Positions 10,471 through 21,395 of a DNA stretch of 64,000 nt are shown here, piece by piece. The translations under genes and the position numbers were made by a program. The notes beneath the pieces were generated by a model. It had not been told where the DNA came from. It saw only the letters and a program-made list of their open reading frames with translations, and searched no databases. Numbering within the stretch: position 1 is the first letter of the stretch; every line of letters starts with the position of its first letter. The DNA is from Takakia lepidozioides (Eukaryota; Streptophyta; Takakiopsida; Takakiales; Takakiaceae): positions 48,796,001 to 48,860,000 of the forward strand of contig CM060733.1 of assembly GCA_030704615.1 (NCBI GenBank), given 5' to 3'.

Positions 10471-13400
10471 TTACTGATGAAGGAGAAGCAGGCCAGCTTC
10501 CAGATCTTGTAGGGTGATTGTGACAAGCACCACAGGGTCACAACATTCCAAGTCAAGCCGTTCATCCAGGTGCTCACGTGCATTAATGAGTAATGGCCAC
10601 ACTAGACCCCCATTCAGTTGACATCGCTGTTTTGCTGTTGTTTTGCTCTCCAAAAGCTGTGCTATGGAATCCACAGTGCATGTGTCAGCCAGTTTGAAGC
10701 CATATATCAGACTGTCCTCACTGGACGACTCCAATTTCAAATGAACAATCTCTGCAAGTTCAGTTGAGCTGAAATCCTCAAAGTTAAGGAATCGAGTCAC
10801 TCGTCGGTTAAAGCCTTCGTTGCAGCCAAAAACACGCTGCATGGGTTCAGCATAGCCAGCAAAGATGACCACCAGTTTGCCGCTGTCCATTACAGACATG
10901 ATTTCTTCCAGGGCCTCCAAGCCATAGTCTTTGTCCTTAACAGATTGCACAGGCATGAGCCTGTATGCCTCATCTACAAAAAGGATTCCACCTTCTGCCT
11001 CTTTGATCTGCACCACACCATGTTTATTTCATGAGCAGCCAACATTTGGCAATAACAATGACAGACCAGAAACAGCCCACAGAAGCTCAAGCACAAGTGC
11101 ACAAGCAGGGGTGAACTAGGGGCTCCGGGCTTAGCTAAGCTAGTTATTGAGAATTCAAACATGCCAGGTAGCACACACCTTCATCCTCGTCTTGGGTCCA
11201 GTATGGCCCACAAACTCCCCCACCAAGTCAGTTCGTTGCACTTCAACCACTTTGTCCACCGCTAACAACCCCACCATGTGCAGCAACTTTGCCAAAATTC
11301 GAGCTACCATTGTCTTCCCTACATTTAGTCATAAACGTTGATTCGAAAACAGGAGGTGAGGTGGTTCATACTTTTGGTTCACCAAGACAACGTTGCCAGC
11401 TTTGAATAGAGAACAACAGCTGAGGCTTACAGCTGCAAACAGGAGGAGACTACAGACCATTGTGTCAAGCAGGGAAGTTGAAAATTGTGGGCGTGTACAT
11501 AATAAGAAAGAGGTATACATTTTGGAAATGCTGTGAACACTGGGGTCACATAGTCAATTTTATAGCTAATCTAGTTTCAGGCTTGAGGTGCTGGAATTCA
11601 CATCATACAGGAAAGCACGATGTTTGTTCCAAAACTACTGTATCCCACTACCATCTGTGATGCAGATGTAATACCTGTGGCTGAGGTTGTATACAAATTA
11701 TTGTTGTGTGTGATACACAATAAAAAATGTCCTTCAATCACCTGCTTTGAAGGTTTGTATTAGACGCAACCTGCAGTTTAGGCTTTCATGGTGTAGACTG
11801 TGATCAAAAGGTACGTCATGGGACAAAAGATACCATTGTAGCATTGAGATATACCAGTTCCTGGATTTCCAAGGAAGGCCATGTGTGGTGGTCGGTGGGC
11901 AGGTACATGGAGGCCAAGCGCACGACGTTTCTCATCCAGCAGGGTTCCCTTGGCCCATCGTCGCAGCTGCATCTTGAGCTGCTCAAGCCCCACAATTGGC
12001 TGCAGTGCAGCTTCTAGTGCGGCAAGCATGCTGTGTCCCTTGCGGTTGTGCTGATCATCCAGCTGCTTTTGCAACAAACTCCGAAGCTTCTCATTGCTGG
12101 GAGTCCTTGGCAGATGACTCAATGGTGTCATGGACTCCTGCACTCACCAGTTACCACATTTCAGCACACATTAAAAACCAGAAAGCCTAAATTGTATGGC
12201 ATCTGGAATGGACGAAAGTGAAATTGGATCCCTCTGTGAGAAAAACAAGAAATGCAGGACCAGCCTACATTATCCTTGGCGCTGACATCAGCATCATACT
12301 GTAGGAGAACCTCCACTGTTGTCGAAGTCTCTGCTCGCACTGCGAACCACACCGCCAAGTGCAAGGGTGTCATGCCATTCTGCCATTGATCAGCACACTC
12401 ACTGATCAAAGAAAGCACAAGTGCAACTAGTGTAACATCCGGTCTATCAATCACAGTACTCCCTGCAACCCAGAACAGGACAAAAATACACTAATTACAA
12501 CCGGCAACCTTGAGTCCAACAGAAAGACAACCATGAGATAGGATGGAAAGAATCACATTGGCTCTTGCTTCTTTACACGCATTGTGCTTCAGTAGTAACT
12601 TAACCACCTCAGTGCAGCCATTCTTGGAGGCTAGGTGCAAGGGCGTCTCCCCGTACTGAACAGTCATATCATGCATCACCCAAGAGGCCACAAAACCATT
12701 ATTGTTCCTGTGATAGACTGACACTGATGACGTGGACACAGTCATCACTTTTCTGGCAATCAAGTGATTGATAGAACCTGCAGTCTTCCAGCAAGAATGA
12801 CAGATGACAGCCTCAAAACTAAGCCATTATACAATTTGCATTACCATATTCTTTGCCTCCAACTCAGGCTGCTCTGCACCTTGCCACTCCAAGAGGAACT
12901 TAGCAGCCTCAACTTGATTGCTTGCAGCTGCCATATGAAGGGGAGTCTGTGACATCTGCCAGCACCGAACTTCAGATCAAGCCACTCACCAGAAACCTGC
13001 TCTGACGGCAAGTTTGTGGGAGGTCCAAGCAACATAAGCGACCCCATTGACAAACACATACTCTTCCTGATGTTATTATTTGAGCTCAAGCCAACTGAAG
13101 GTACAACTGTGCCACCATAAGATGACCTTTATACACAACTTTTTAATCCCAAGAGTGCCTTACCCAGTCATAAACTTTTTTCAGATATACTTCATATTGT
13201 GAAAGCCAGTCCTACAATGTCCGTAGTCTTGACAATGATAGGTAGTACAATTAACAGTCCAATAATTCCAGTGCCTTTCTAAATTTACAAGAAGATTTTG
13301 AACCTTCATCTGTGTCAATGTCCTACAGTACACAGTGTTTTCTTTTGAGAACTCATAGTCGTCTACCACAAAATTCAGCAACTGCAGCTAAGTAAGGCTT

Positions 13401-13779
13401 TACAAATCTTAAGTTGACAATAACGAAAGGCACATTTCCTGCAGCATGGCTACTAGGAAGCTGTCACTTGCTTTGCTGGTTGATTGAATGAAGAGCATTG
13501 TAGTACAGTATTATTTTCATCTCTGTTCCTCTAAAGCAGCAGTCACACTCCGGACTCTATGATGCCTCGATGCAAAGGGGTACAACCGATTCTACAACAC
13601 CACTTCATTTTAGAGTGCGGCAACCTTACAATGGGATTTCGAGTGTTGACAAGCCCTGCATTTTCTTGCAGCTTGCTCTGGAGTGATCTCAAGTCACCCG
13701 TCTGAACAAGGTCGTGAACCGTAGCAGGCTTCTTCACTCGCCGGCGCTCACTCAATACAGGCGGCTGCTGATTGTGCAT
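10471..13779 (-). CDS. Ankyrin-repeat AAA+ ATPase, plant CbbX/CfxQ-like family
   Basis: Exons in gene order: 13630-13779, 12845-12955, 12557-12655, 12269-12379, 11855-12137, 11179-11318, 11007-10471. They give 476 residues in one frame, close in size and order to Arabidopsis At3g24530. Residues about 20-155 form three to four ankyrin repeats (SQTPLHMAAASNQ, YGETPLHLASKNG, NGMTPLHLAV), each on its own phase-0 exon. The AAA+ module follows: the Walker A GNPGTGKT is split by intron 5, Walker B is GGILFVDEAYRL, and a lid region ends in LEDLEAGL-like sequence. Bacterial and algal CbbX relatives remodel inhibited Rubisco. The plant ankyrin form has no firmly established substrate known to me, so the client is unknown. 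The start is the ATG at 13779; an upstream in-frame codon is not ATG. It is convergent with dUTPase, whose coding ends are 402 bp apart. Confidence 0.93.
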
Positions 13780-14095
13780 CCTGGCTGCTACTCCACCCAA
13801 GCAAAAGGCATTCTCAGGGGTTAACAACGCCAAGTTTTTTCCGCGTTCACACTGACTCTGGATCTATCTATTGCGAAACATCAAATCACTGCACCCTAGC
13901 ACAGGAAATGAAAGAACCTGTCAACCAGAACTAACTCAGCAATGCATATGGGACAAACATTCTTAAGAGAGAATCTCTTCCGGCATTGGAACTCGATGCA
14001 CAGCTGGACTGCAATTATGCCAATTTCCACGAAAAATTCCCCTGACGAAGCTTCCTGCAACCGACACAGTCGTGCAGAACTGAAATTGGGCAGCC

Positions 14096-14253
14096 ATGGC
14101 GTCCTCGCAAGCATTTCCCACACTGCAATTTCCCAACGCACTTTCTTGTCTCTCTCACGCGCTGCCAGCCCACGAAGATGACCCTATATCGACGCGGGTC
14201 CCTAGGTGGCCACGTGGCTACCTACGCTGCACCCTTTCTGGCGCGTACAACTG
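14096..14253 (+). CDS. Possible first exon of a divergent plastid-targeted protein (orphan)
   Basis: An ATG at 14096 opens a Ser/Ala/Leu-rich, acid-poor stretch resembling a transit peptide (MASSQAFPTLQF). It ends at a strong CT|GTAAGT donor near 14252. It sits head-to-head with the ankyrin-AAA gene, 316 bp from its start. I found no convincing second exon downstream, where AT-rich and repeat sequence begins. It may be a relic, a uORF-type exon or chance. Confidence 0.25.
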
Positions 14254-14259
14254 TAAGTA

Positions 14260-15460
14260 CTCCTCTAATAATGCGTTTTTTTTTCGCCAGATTTCGACCT
14301 CAAAAATAAAAGTAGAATATTCTGTCGTAAATTCCCTGTTTTTTCACGGGTACGGGTTCTAACTTCACTGATAACGGTGTGTGTGCCTTATGGCGAAAAT
14401 AGGGGTTTTAATTTTTTCCCTGAATAATCCCAAATAAATTGTAATGGCCTTTCGGCCAACCAAAAATATAATAAAATAATCAAGGCTACAATCCCTTTAA
14501 AAACAAATAATAATCGCCAAATTTCTCCAAATAAAAAATAAATTATGGATGAATTCGCCAAATATGGTTGATATAAATGGATTGAAGTACATGAATGGAT
14601 GAAATTAAGTGGATGAACAGAATGTACCGCTATTTTTTGCAAAACTCTGTAGCCACTCGTGCTGTTTTCCAATTTCTTGAAAAAAAACACTGCAGTCCTC
14701 TTCTACCCTATTTTATTTTGTTTTATTTTATTTTATTTTATTCTATTCTATTTTTTAATGAACAGGGGGTTTTATTTTATTTTTAAAGAACAGGGGACAG
14801 TGGCCCTGGAAATTTATTAATGGATATTTATTTTGTTGACCCACTGCCCACCAGTGACTAGGCAGTTACCAGTTACCTTGCAGTTATAATGGAACATATT
14901 CTATGTCATGTTTATCCAGATCCAAACAAAATCGTGGAGTCCATGTGAAAATAAACTTACCCAGCAACTGGATTGGTAAATTTCTCTCGTATTTTGTACA
15001 TCTGAAATATATATATATATATATTAAAAATATTTTCATTGTCGATTATTGTCTAGTATGGATGGAGTATATATACGATTAACCAGCCTAAGTTGAATAT
15101 CATATTTGATTTCCCTTGAAGGAAAAGTCAACAAGCAATATTTTAATAAGGTTCTTCACGAAAGTTCAATCTTCAACTGATAGCTGATTGCTGCTGAGTC
15201 TGGGAATAATTGAGGGCCTAGAACTGCGGCTGCCGCCTATGGAATATGTAGATCTGTTGTGAAAGAAAGCAAAGTTATCCGAAGTTTAAGTTTAGTTGCA
15301 CAAAAACACGCCTTCAATACATATGGGAAGACAATAGGAATAATTAAGAACTTAATGGACGCGTGTGATCTCACAATAATTTCGCGGGATTCGGGCAACC
15401 TGGGCTCCTCCGGCGGGGCCCCTGTCAAATCCTCCCCACCCCATATTACCTCGGTTTCAC
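14260..15460. other. AT-rich non-coding stretch with simple repeats
   Basis: It holds (TTTTA)n-like sequence at 14704-14780 and an (AT)n tract at 15007-15025. A short motif GGCCACTGTCCCCTGTTCT (minus strand, 14776-14796) recurs at 21158-21176 on the plus strand. No gene is seen. Confidence 0.55.
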
Positions 15461-15466
15461 TATTAA

Positions 15467-15620
15467 ATTCTAGCGACGACCGAAGGTCGAAAGCTAGTTT
15501 AGCGTAGAGCAGGAATAGGGTGCCATAGTGCCACATCATCGTCGCCACATCATCGTAGACACGTCATTGTCGTTGTCAGTTTCTTTCGAAGCTGCCCGAA
15601 ATGCCCGAAAAGCAGTGCGG
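15467..15620 (+). repeat. Dispersed repeat, copy 1 (inverted relative to 45340-45510)
   Basis: It starts TTCTAGCGACGACCGAAGG and continues through TAGCGTAGAGCAGGAATAGG and GTGCCATAGTGCCAC into ATCATCGTCGCCAC. The same order appears on the minus strand from 45510 down to about 45340, with close matching through the CTGCCCGRAAKGCCCG-type end. Each copy abuts a PPR fragment cluster. Confidence 0.8.
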
Positions 15621-15911
15621 GGATGGAAGGGATGCCCCCGCGTGCTCGAGCGCAGAGGGGTTTCACGCAATGTGGTGAGGGCACCTTCTTCTTCTTCAGC
15701 CTGTTTTGCCTCTCATCAGACTCGGCCCTGAGGTCCTATTATCAGAGTCGTCCCTAAATTTTCATGTTGATTCTGCAAGTTAGCTCGTTGGTGGATCCCT
15801 GGTGGTTTTGGAGTGATTTTGACATGTTATTGCCAATGTGGCAACAGGAAAGAATCGAAAAACACATAACAGATAACAGAGATGAGGAGAAGCTCTGGAA
15901 TGCTCACCTCA

Positions 15912-16520
15912 ATGATGACTGCAGCTTCTGAAAGAGGATCAAGAGAGGGAGTCCACAATGCCTCTTCTGGCACTTCTGCGATGTGAAGATGCTTTGTGAG
16001 GCAAGCAGACTGACATAGGCTCTACAGACTTTAAACCAATGAGGCATTTCAGCAGATTCAGATACCTATGTCTGTTTCTTGCTTAAGTGCATTAAGATGA
16101 AAGGTCTGTAAGCTGGAAAGCAGGTGCACACGCACATTATCCAAAGTGGATTATGTTTTTATACTCAACACCCTTGTCAACATCTATGTTAAGAGCGGGA
16201 GCATCATGGATGCTCACCAAGTGTTCAACAGAATGCCTCAATGATCTTTGATCACGTGGAATATAATGTTGGCAGGATTTGCCAAGCATGGGTGTGGTAG
16301 GAATGCTTTGGAGACCTATGAGCAAATTCTGCGCGAAGGGGTGAAGCCCAACCACATCACATTTGTTTGTGTTTGCAATGCGTGTGCAAGCCTAGGAGCT
16401 CTTGAAAAAGGGAAAGAGGTCCATGGTGACATTGTCAAAGCTGGAATTGTACCATATGTCATTCATATGTCACTCACGATGGTGGGACAACCGCAATCGC
16501 AAGGTGTGGCTTTTTCTTAA
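15912..16520 (+). pseudogene. PPR protein fragment (PLS type), block 1
   Basis: PPR proteins bind organellar RNA in a sequence-specific way, and PLS-DYW members direct C-to-U editing. Motif-like pieces are in mixed frames, with an open stretch from 16248 ending near 16480: NIMLAGFAKHG, GVKPNHITFVCVCNACASLG, then KGKEVHGDIVKAGIVP. Frames break at 16240 and after 16490. The block 15912-16330 is duplicated with about 90% similarity at 17515-17890, so this is one unit of a tandem duplication of an already damaged gene. Confidence 0.75.
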
Positions 16521-16759
16521 TGTATGATGTGAAGAAGTTTGTCCATCTTGCACATGTGGGCTCTTGGATCCTGTTAGTACCATGATTTGATATTCTTCCT
16601 AATTATGTTTACAAGGTTCTTGGGAGAGTCAGCTCGGTCTTAGCAGGCCGTGTTTCAATCTATGCTTGCTCAGCTGCACCGTGGTGGTTCTCACAGACCA
16701 ATCCGACATTACCTGACTACATACACAAGCAGCACACACAAGGGGTCATTTTGGGTTGA

Positions 16760-18020
16760 TGGTCAGATCCTCCATGGGTCAGGCCACAAGGTCAAGGACA
16801 ATGTGGTGAGGGCACCTTCTTCTTCGACCTATTTCAGCCTATTTTTCCCTCTCATCAGACTCGGCCCTGAGATGCATATTGAATTCTGTAAATTAGGTTG
16901 TTGGGTAGATGGTCAACTGGAAACAGCAGTGGCAGCCGCACAAATGATAGAACAAGGCACTGCTAATGAAGGTACATTCTTCAACACGTTTCACCCTGTT
17001 TTTCCCTCTTGTCAGAATCGGCCCTAAATTTCCATGCAAGTTAGCTGATTGAGTGAATCTGGTTTGGATTGACTTTGACATGATACTGCCAATGTGATAA
17101 CAAGAAAGTATCCAAAAACAGGTAACAGAGATGAGGAGAAGGTGTGGAATGAATACTTTGTTGACCCCAGTCAATGGTGGGACAACCGAGGCAAAAAGTT
17201 GAATCCCTGTTAGATGACAGAGAGTAGTAGACGCAATTCAACATATGAACTAGTGTGATTGGGTGTTTCCTAGGTTGTCATTGTCAGCTGCTAGCAGCAA
17301 GGGCAAAGATGAATGCATGATTTGTGCAGAGGCATGGATAGCTGCAGGAGAAGGGATAGAGTGTGGGTCCAGATTCATCCAAGAGGGCCAGATTTCAAGC
17401 ACTAAGATTACGTATGATTCCCTGTGGATCAGTAGCTACAAGAAACCTGCATGCGTAGATGGTCAACTAAAGGCAGCAGCTGCAGTGGCACAGTTGATAA
17501 AATCAGGCACCTCAACCATGACCACAACTTCTGGAAGAGGATCAAGAGAGGGAGTCCACAATGCATCTTCTGGTCATGTGAAGATGCTTTGTGAGGCAGA
17601 CATACCAAAAGAGGCTCTACAGACTTTAAACCAATGAGACATTTCAGCAGATTCAGATACGTATGTCTGTCGCTTGCATAAGTGCATCAGATGAAAGGCC
17701 TTGAAGCTGGAAAGCAGGTACACACTCACATTATCCAAAGTGGAATCACGCCAGATGTTTTTCTACTCAACACCTTTGTCAACATTTATGTTAAGTGCTG
17801 GAGCATCATGGATGCTCACCAAGTGTTCAACAGAATGCCTCAATGATCTTTGAACATGTGGAATATAATGTTGGCAGGATTTAGCAAGCATGGGTGGTCA
17901 AATCCTCCATGGGTCGTGCCACAAGGTCAAATCCTCCAATGTGGTGAGGGGCACCTTCTTCTTCGACCTATTTCAACATGTTTTTCCCTCTCATCAGACT
18001 CGGCCCTAAGATGCATACTG
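16760..18020 (+). repeat. Tandemly duplicated intron/spacer units of the PPR field
   Basis: The segment beginning GGTGGTCAGATCCTCCATGG, followed by GTGGTGAGGGCACC and CCCTCTCATCAGACTCGGCCC, occurs at about 16757-16890 and 17892-18020. Its core also appears at 15668-15730 and, diverged, at 43128-43195. A second shared spacer (TGCCAATGTGRYAACARGAAAG) is at 15828 and 17081. This shows repeated local duplication of non-coding as well as coding sequence. Confidence 0.7.
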
Positions 18021-18060
18021 AATTGTCAAGGACAATGTGGTGAGGGCACCTTGATGTGGT
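17515..18060 (+). pseudogene. PPR protein fragment, duplicated block 2
   Basis: This is a copy of 15912-16330. Across frame breaks it reads ALQTLNQ, then GLEAGKQVHTHIIQSGITPD, NTFVNIYVKC, MDAHQVFNRMPQ, a TGA, and NIMLAGFSKHG. An in-frame stop follows NRMPQ in both copies, so the lesion predates the duplication. Non-functional. Confidence 0.72.
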
Positions 18061-18066
18061 GAGCAA

Positions 18067-18530
18067 ATGATGCACGAAGGGGTGAAGCCCAACTACATCA
18101 CGTTCATTTGTGTTTGCGATGCGTGTGCAAGCCTGGGAGCCCTGGAAAATGGGAAAGAGGTCCATGATGACATCGTCAAAGCTGGAATTGTACCAGATGT
18201 CATTGTGAACACTACCCTGGTGGACATGTATGCCAATGTGGGTGTATTAAGGATGCGAAGGGAGTTTTCAACACTATGGCTGAACGAGATGTGGTGTAAT
18301 GGAACACGATGTTTGCAGGGTATCCACAGCAGGGACGTGGTAGGGAGGCTTTGGAGACCTGTGATCAAATGATGGGGGAAGGGGTGAAGCCCGACCAGAT
18401 CACATTTCTGTGCATTTGCAATGCGTGTGCAAGCCTGGCAGCTGTGGAAAAGGGCTAAGAGGTCCATGGCGACATGGTCAGAGTTGCAGTTGTACCAAAT
18501 GTCATTATGAACAATACCCTCGTAGACATA
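18067..18530 (+). pseudogene. PPR fragment leading into the best PPR reading frame
   Basis: It opens with an L-motif (GVKPNYITFICVCDACASLG) and an S-motif (VHDDIVKAGIVPD, VDMYANVG). Frame breaks near 18250 and 18450 are followed by a second ACASLAA unit. It is continuous in sense with 18532-19401 and separated from it only by indels and one stop. Confidence 0.72.
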
Positions 18531-18531
18531 T

Positions 18532-19401
18532 ATGAAGGGAGTGTTCAACAGTATGGCTGAACGAGATGTGGTGTCGTGGAGTACGATGATTGCAGGATAT
18601 GCACAGCAAGGGCGCGGGATGGAGGCTTTGGAGACCTATGAGCAAATGATGTGCGGAGGGGGTGAAGCCCAACCACATACATTTGTTTGCTTTTGCAATG
18701 CGTGTGCAAGCCTGGCAGCCCTAGAAAAGTGCCAAGAGGTCCATGGTGACATTATCAAATCTGGAATTGTACCCGATGTCATTCTGAACATTGCCCTGGT
18801 GGACATGTATGTCAAATGTGGGTGCATTGAGGATGCAAATGGAGTGTTTGACAATATGGCTGAACGTGATGTGGTGTCGTCGAGTGTGATGATTGTAGGG
18901 GTATGCACAGCAGGGCGTGGGATGGAGGCTTTGGAGACCTATGAGCAAATGATGGGGGAAGGGATGAAGCCCAACCACATCACGTTTGTGTGTGTTTGCA
19001 GTGCGTGTGCAAGCCTGGCAGCCCTGGAAAAGGGCAAAGAGGTGCATGGTTGCATCGCCAAAGCTGGAATTGTACCAGATGTGATTCTGAACAATACCCT
19101 CGTGGACATGTATGTCAAATGTGGGAGCATTGAGGATGCGGAGGGAGTGTTCAACAGTATGGCCGAACGAGATTTGGTGTCATGGAACGCCATGCTTGCA
19201 GCACAACAAGGGCGCGAGATGGAGGCCTTAGAGACCTGTGAGCAAATGATGGGGGAACGGGTGAAGTGCAACCACATCACGTTTCTGTGCGTTTGCAATG
19301 CTTGTACAAGCCTGGCAGCCCTGGAAAAGGGCAAAGCGTGCATGGTGACATCATCAAAGCTGGAATTGTACCAAATGTCATTCTGGACACTGCCCTGGTG
19401 A
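18532..19401 (+). pseudogene. PPR protein fragment, longest open PPR segment (289 residues)
   Basis: It contains nearly three P-L-S triplets of about 101 residues, each with VVSWSTMIAGYAQQGRGMEA-like, THFV..CNACASLAALEK and VHGDIIKSGIVPDVILN segments. Adjacent units are highly alike, pointing to recent internal duplication. There is no transit peptide at its start and no E or DYW domain at its end; the frame stops in mid-repeat. I therefore read it as a fragment, although a spliced or truncated product cannot be excluded. Ancestral role inferred: organellar RNA binding. Confidence 0.7.
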
Positions 19402-21260
19402 AACGAAACACATAGCAATGAACACCTTGAACATCACATCTAGCACATATAGTTTGTCATTTGAATACCAAGTTGTACGCTAGTCCCAAAGACTAGTTAC
19501 CCATGATCATAGATACAACATCGGATGATTTCGCAAACATCAAACATCAAACATAAAATGAACAAATCATCAATCGATTAACGATTAACGATCTGAAGGA
19601 ATACTTCCCTGATTTTGGATTAACGATTAACGATGAAGATTTGCGATTTAACGATAAGCGATTAGATCGTGGTTATTAGCTTAGATCGTGGTTGGAAGGA
19701 AAACATGAAGTCCAAATTCCAACATGTGTGTGGACATCCAGTGCTGCACTGAGCTCGAGAAACCTCGAGCAAGAGTTCTTTCTACCAACTATGCTCAAAA
19801 CCTCGGTTTAAGCCTTACAATACTTATAACTACTTATGAACATTAGCTAACTTCCACTTTGTATGACTTCATGTTGAACTATTATTTGAAACATAGCTCC
19901 CTATAATACACATATACTATCATACACATCAGAGGATGACTGCTTAATTTCATCACCATTGGGGTTGAAAGAACTACTTCGTCCTTCATTCTAGAATCAA
20001 GAAGGGCCCAAAACTCGATTGGTAATATAGGATCAGGCCTGGGGCAGTGTCCCATTTTTCATCCTCATGGTTGTTTCTCCGAGGTTATTTTTTCCTCGCT
20101 ATTTTTAATAAATTTTCAGGACGCCGTCCCCTGTTTCAAAAAGAAAAAAAAAGAAAAAGTCCAAGCATATTTTCTTGTCTTAAGCCCGACCCTAGATGGG
20201 AACCATGTTTCCGAAGCAACCTTATTGGTGCCGAACCTAACAACTCCTCTGAACATGTAGGTTTGATTATGTTCCCATATGTTACCATTATGTTCCCATG
20301 TACTAAAGACCAATGTTGGCCGGGTATGGCATCTGGACATGCATACCCGACGGTTATTTGCCGGTTATGCACATATGCATACCCGGAAAGTGCGCCCCAG
20401 GAGGAACCGGCTATGGAAGGGAACCGGCAAAAGCCATCGAGCTTCCTAACCGGCTAGAGAACCAGCATCGGGATTGTAAGGGTGTTATACCCGGAGCAGG
20501 ATCCGGAGCAAATGTGCATGGGAGCAAATGTGCATGGCGTAGAGGCGGTTCTAGATAATATAGGTATAGGGGCTGGTGATGGCAGTTAAGATTATTGCAT
20601 ATGGACATATCCTAATTATGTCTTACTAGTAACAATAGGTTTACAATGGTTGGGGAGATTAGGTGCACATGCCCAAGTAAATAGGAAATTATTTAGTTGA
20701 GCATTTGGCTAATGGTTATAAACTTAGAGTATTACAGGGGCGGCCTGAAGGCAGAGAGATAGATGCGAGACCCACAGGCCAATACATGAGTGGCTTACCA
20801 CCATGCCACAGCCCTCCCTCTTGTGTAGTTTTACACATACACAAAAATGCTAGAAAAAAGTAAAAATATAAAAATGGATGAATCCCATAACCGGTACCAT
20901 GGAACCTGCAATTTTTAAGATGGCATAACCGGTAGATTGAGAACCGGACAAAAAAAAATTCATGTGTTTAATTAGAACCTGTAACCGAGATGTTTTTCAA
21001 ACCTATTGTTATACCCTGCCCCGGCCATCCACTTTTTTCAAGGATTAGGCCATATCCGGGACCGAAGAGGGCTCAAAACATGGTACCCGGTCAACACTGC
21101 TAAAGACCGTTTGGCTGCTCACATTCCCCCTACACACAAGAATAACGCTTTCCAAGGCCACTGTCCCCTGTTCTCTGGAAAAAAAAGAAAAAGAAAAACG
21201 CTTACTAGTAAGTTACTAGTAGAAGGAGTCTTACTAGTAAGTTAGCACTGCTGGGATGTG
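19402..21260. other. Non-coding stretch with short repeats
   Basis: GATTAACGATTAACGAT occurs twice near 19576-19636. A GCTCGAG/CTCGAGC hairpin is at 19751-19769. ACCGG and CCGGTTATG motifs recur at 20330-20450 and 20890-20950. An A/G run is at 20140-20160. No coding sequence is supported. Confidence 0.5.
20760..20812 (-). repeat. Weak tRNA-like SINE head candidate
   Basis: On the minus strand TGGCATGGTGGTAAGCC resembles a Pol III A box, followed about 20 bp later by GGGTCTCGCATC, a poor B box. Body boundaries are not visible. Confidence 0.28.
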
Positions 21261-21269
21261 ATCTGTGAG

Positions 21270-21395
21270 AGAGAGAGAGGGAGAGAAAATTGGTGGCAGA
21301 GAGAGGAGGACAGGCTCTCTTGTTCAGAGCTCTAATTCCTTGTTAGGGAGTTGCAAATCAGGTGGGAGAGGAGGGAGAGAGGTGAGAGAAGCAGG
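21270..21395 (+). repeat. GA-rich leader of the eIF2D gene
   Basis: GAGAGAGAGAG at 21270 and GGGAGAGGAGGGAGAGAGG at 21364-21382 lie directly upstream of the start codon, mirroring the GA-rich leader of the dUTPase gene in this window. Confidence 0.65.

Noticed and set aside
18093-19047. Minus-strand frames opposite the PPR field
   Set aside because: They are the mirror image of repetitive plus-strand PPR codons and have no domain of their own.
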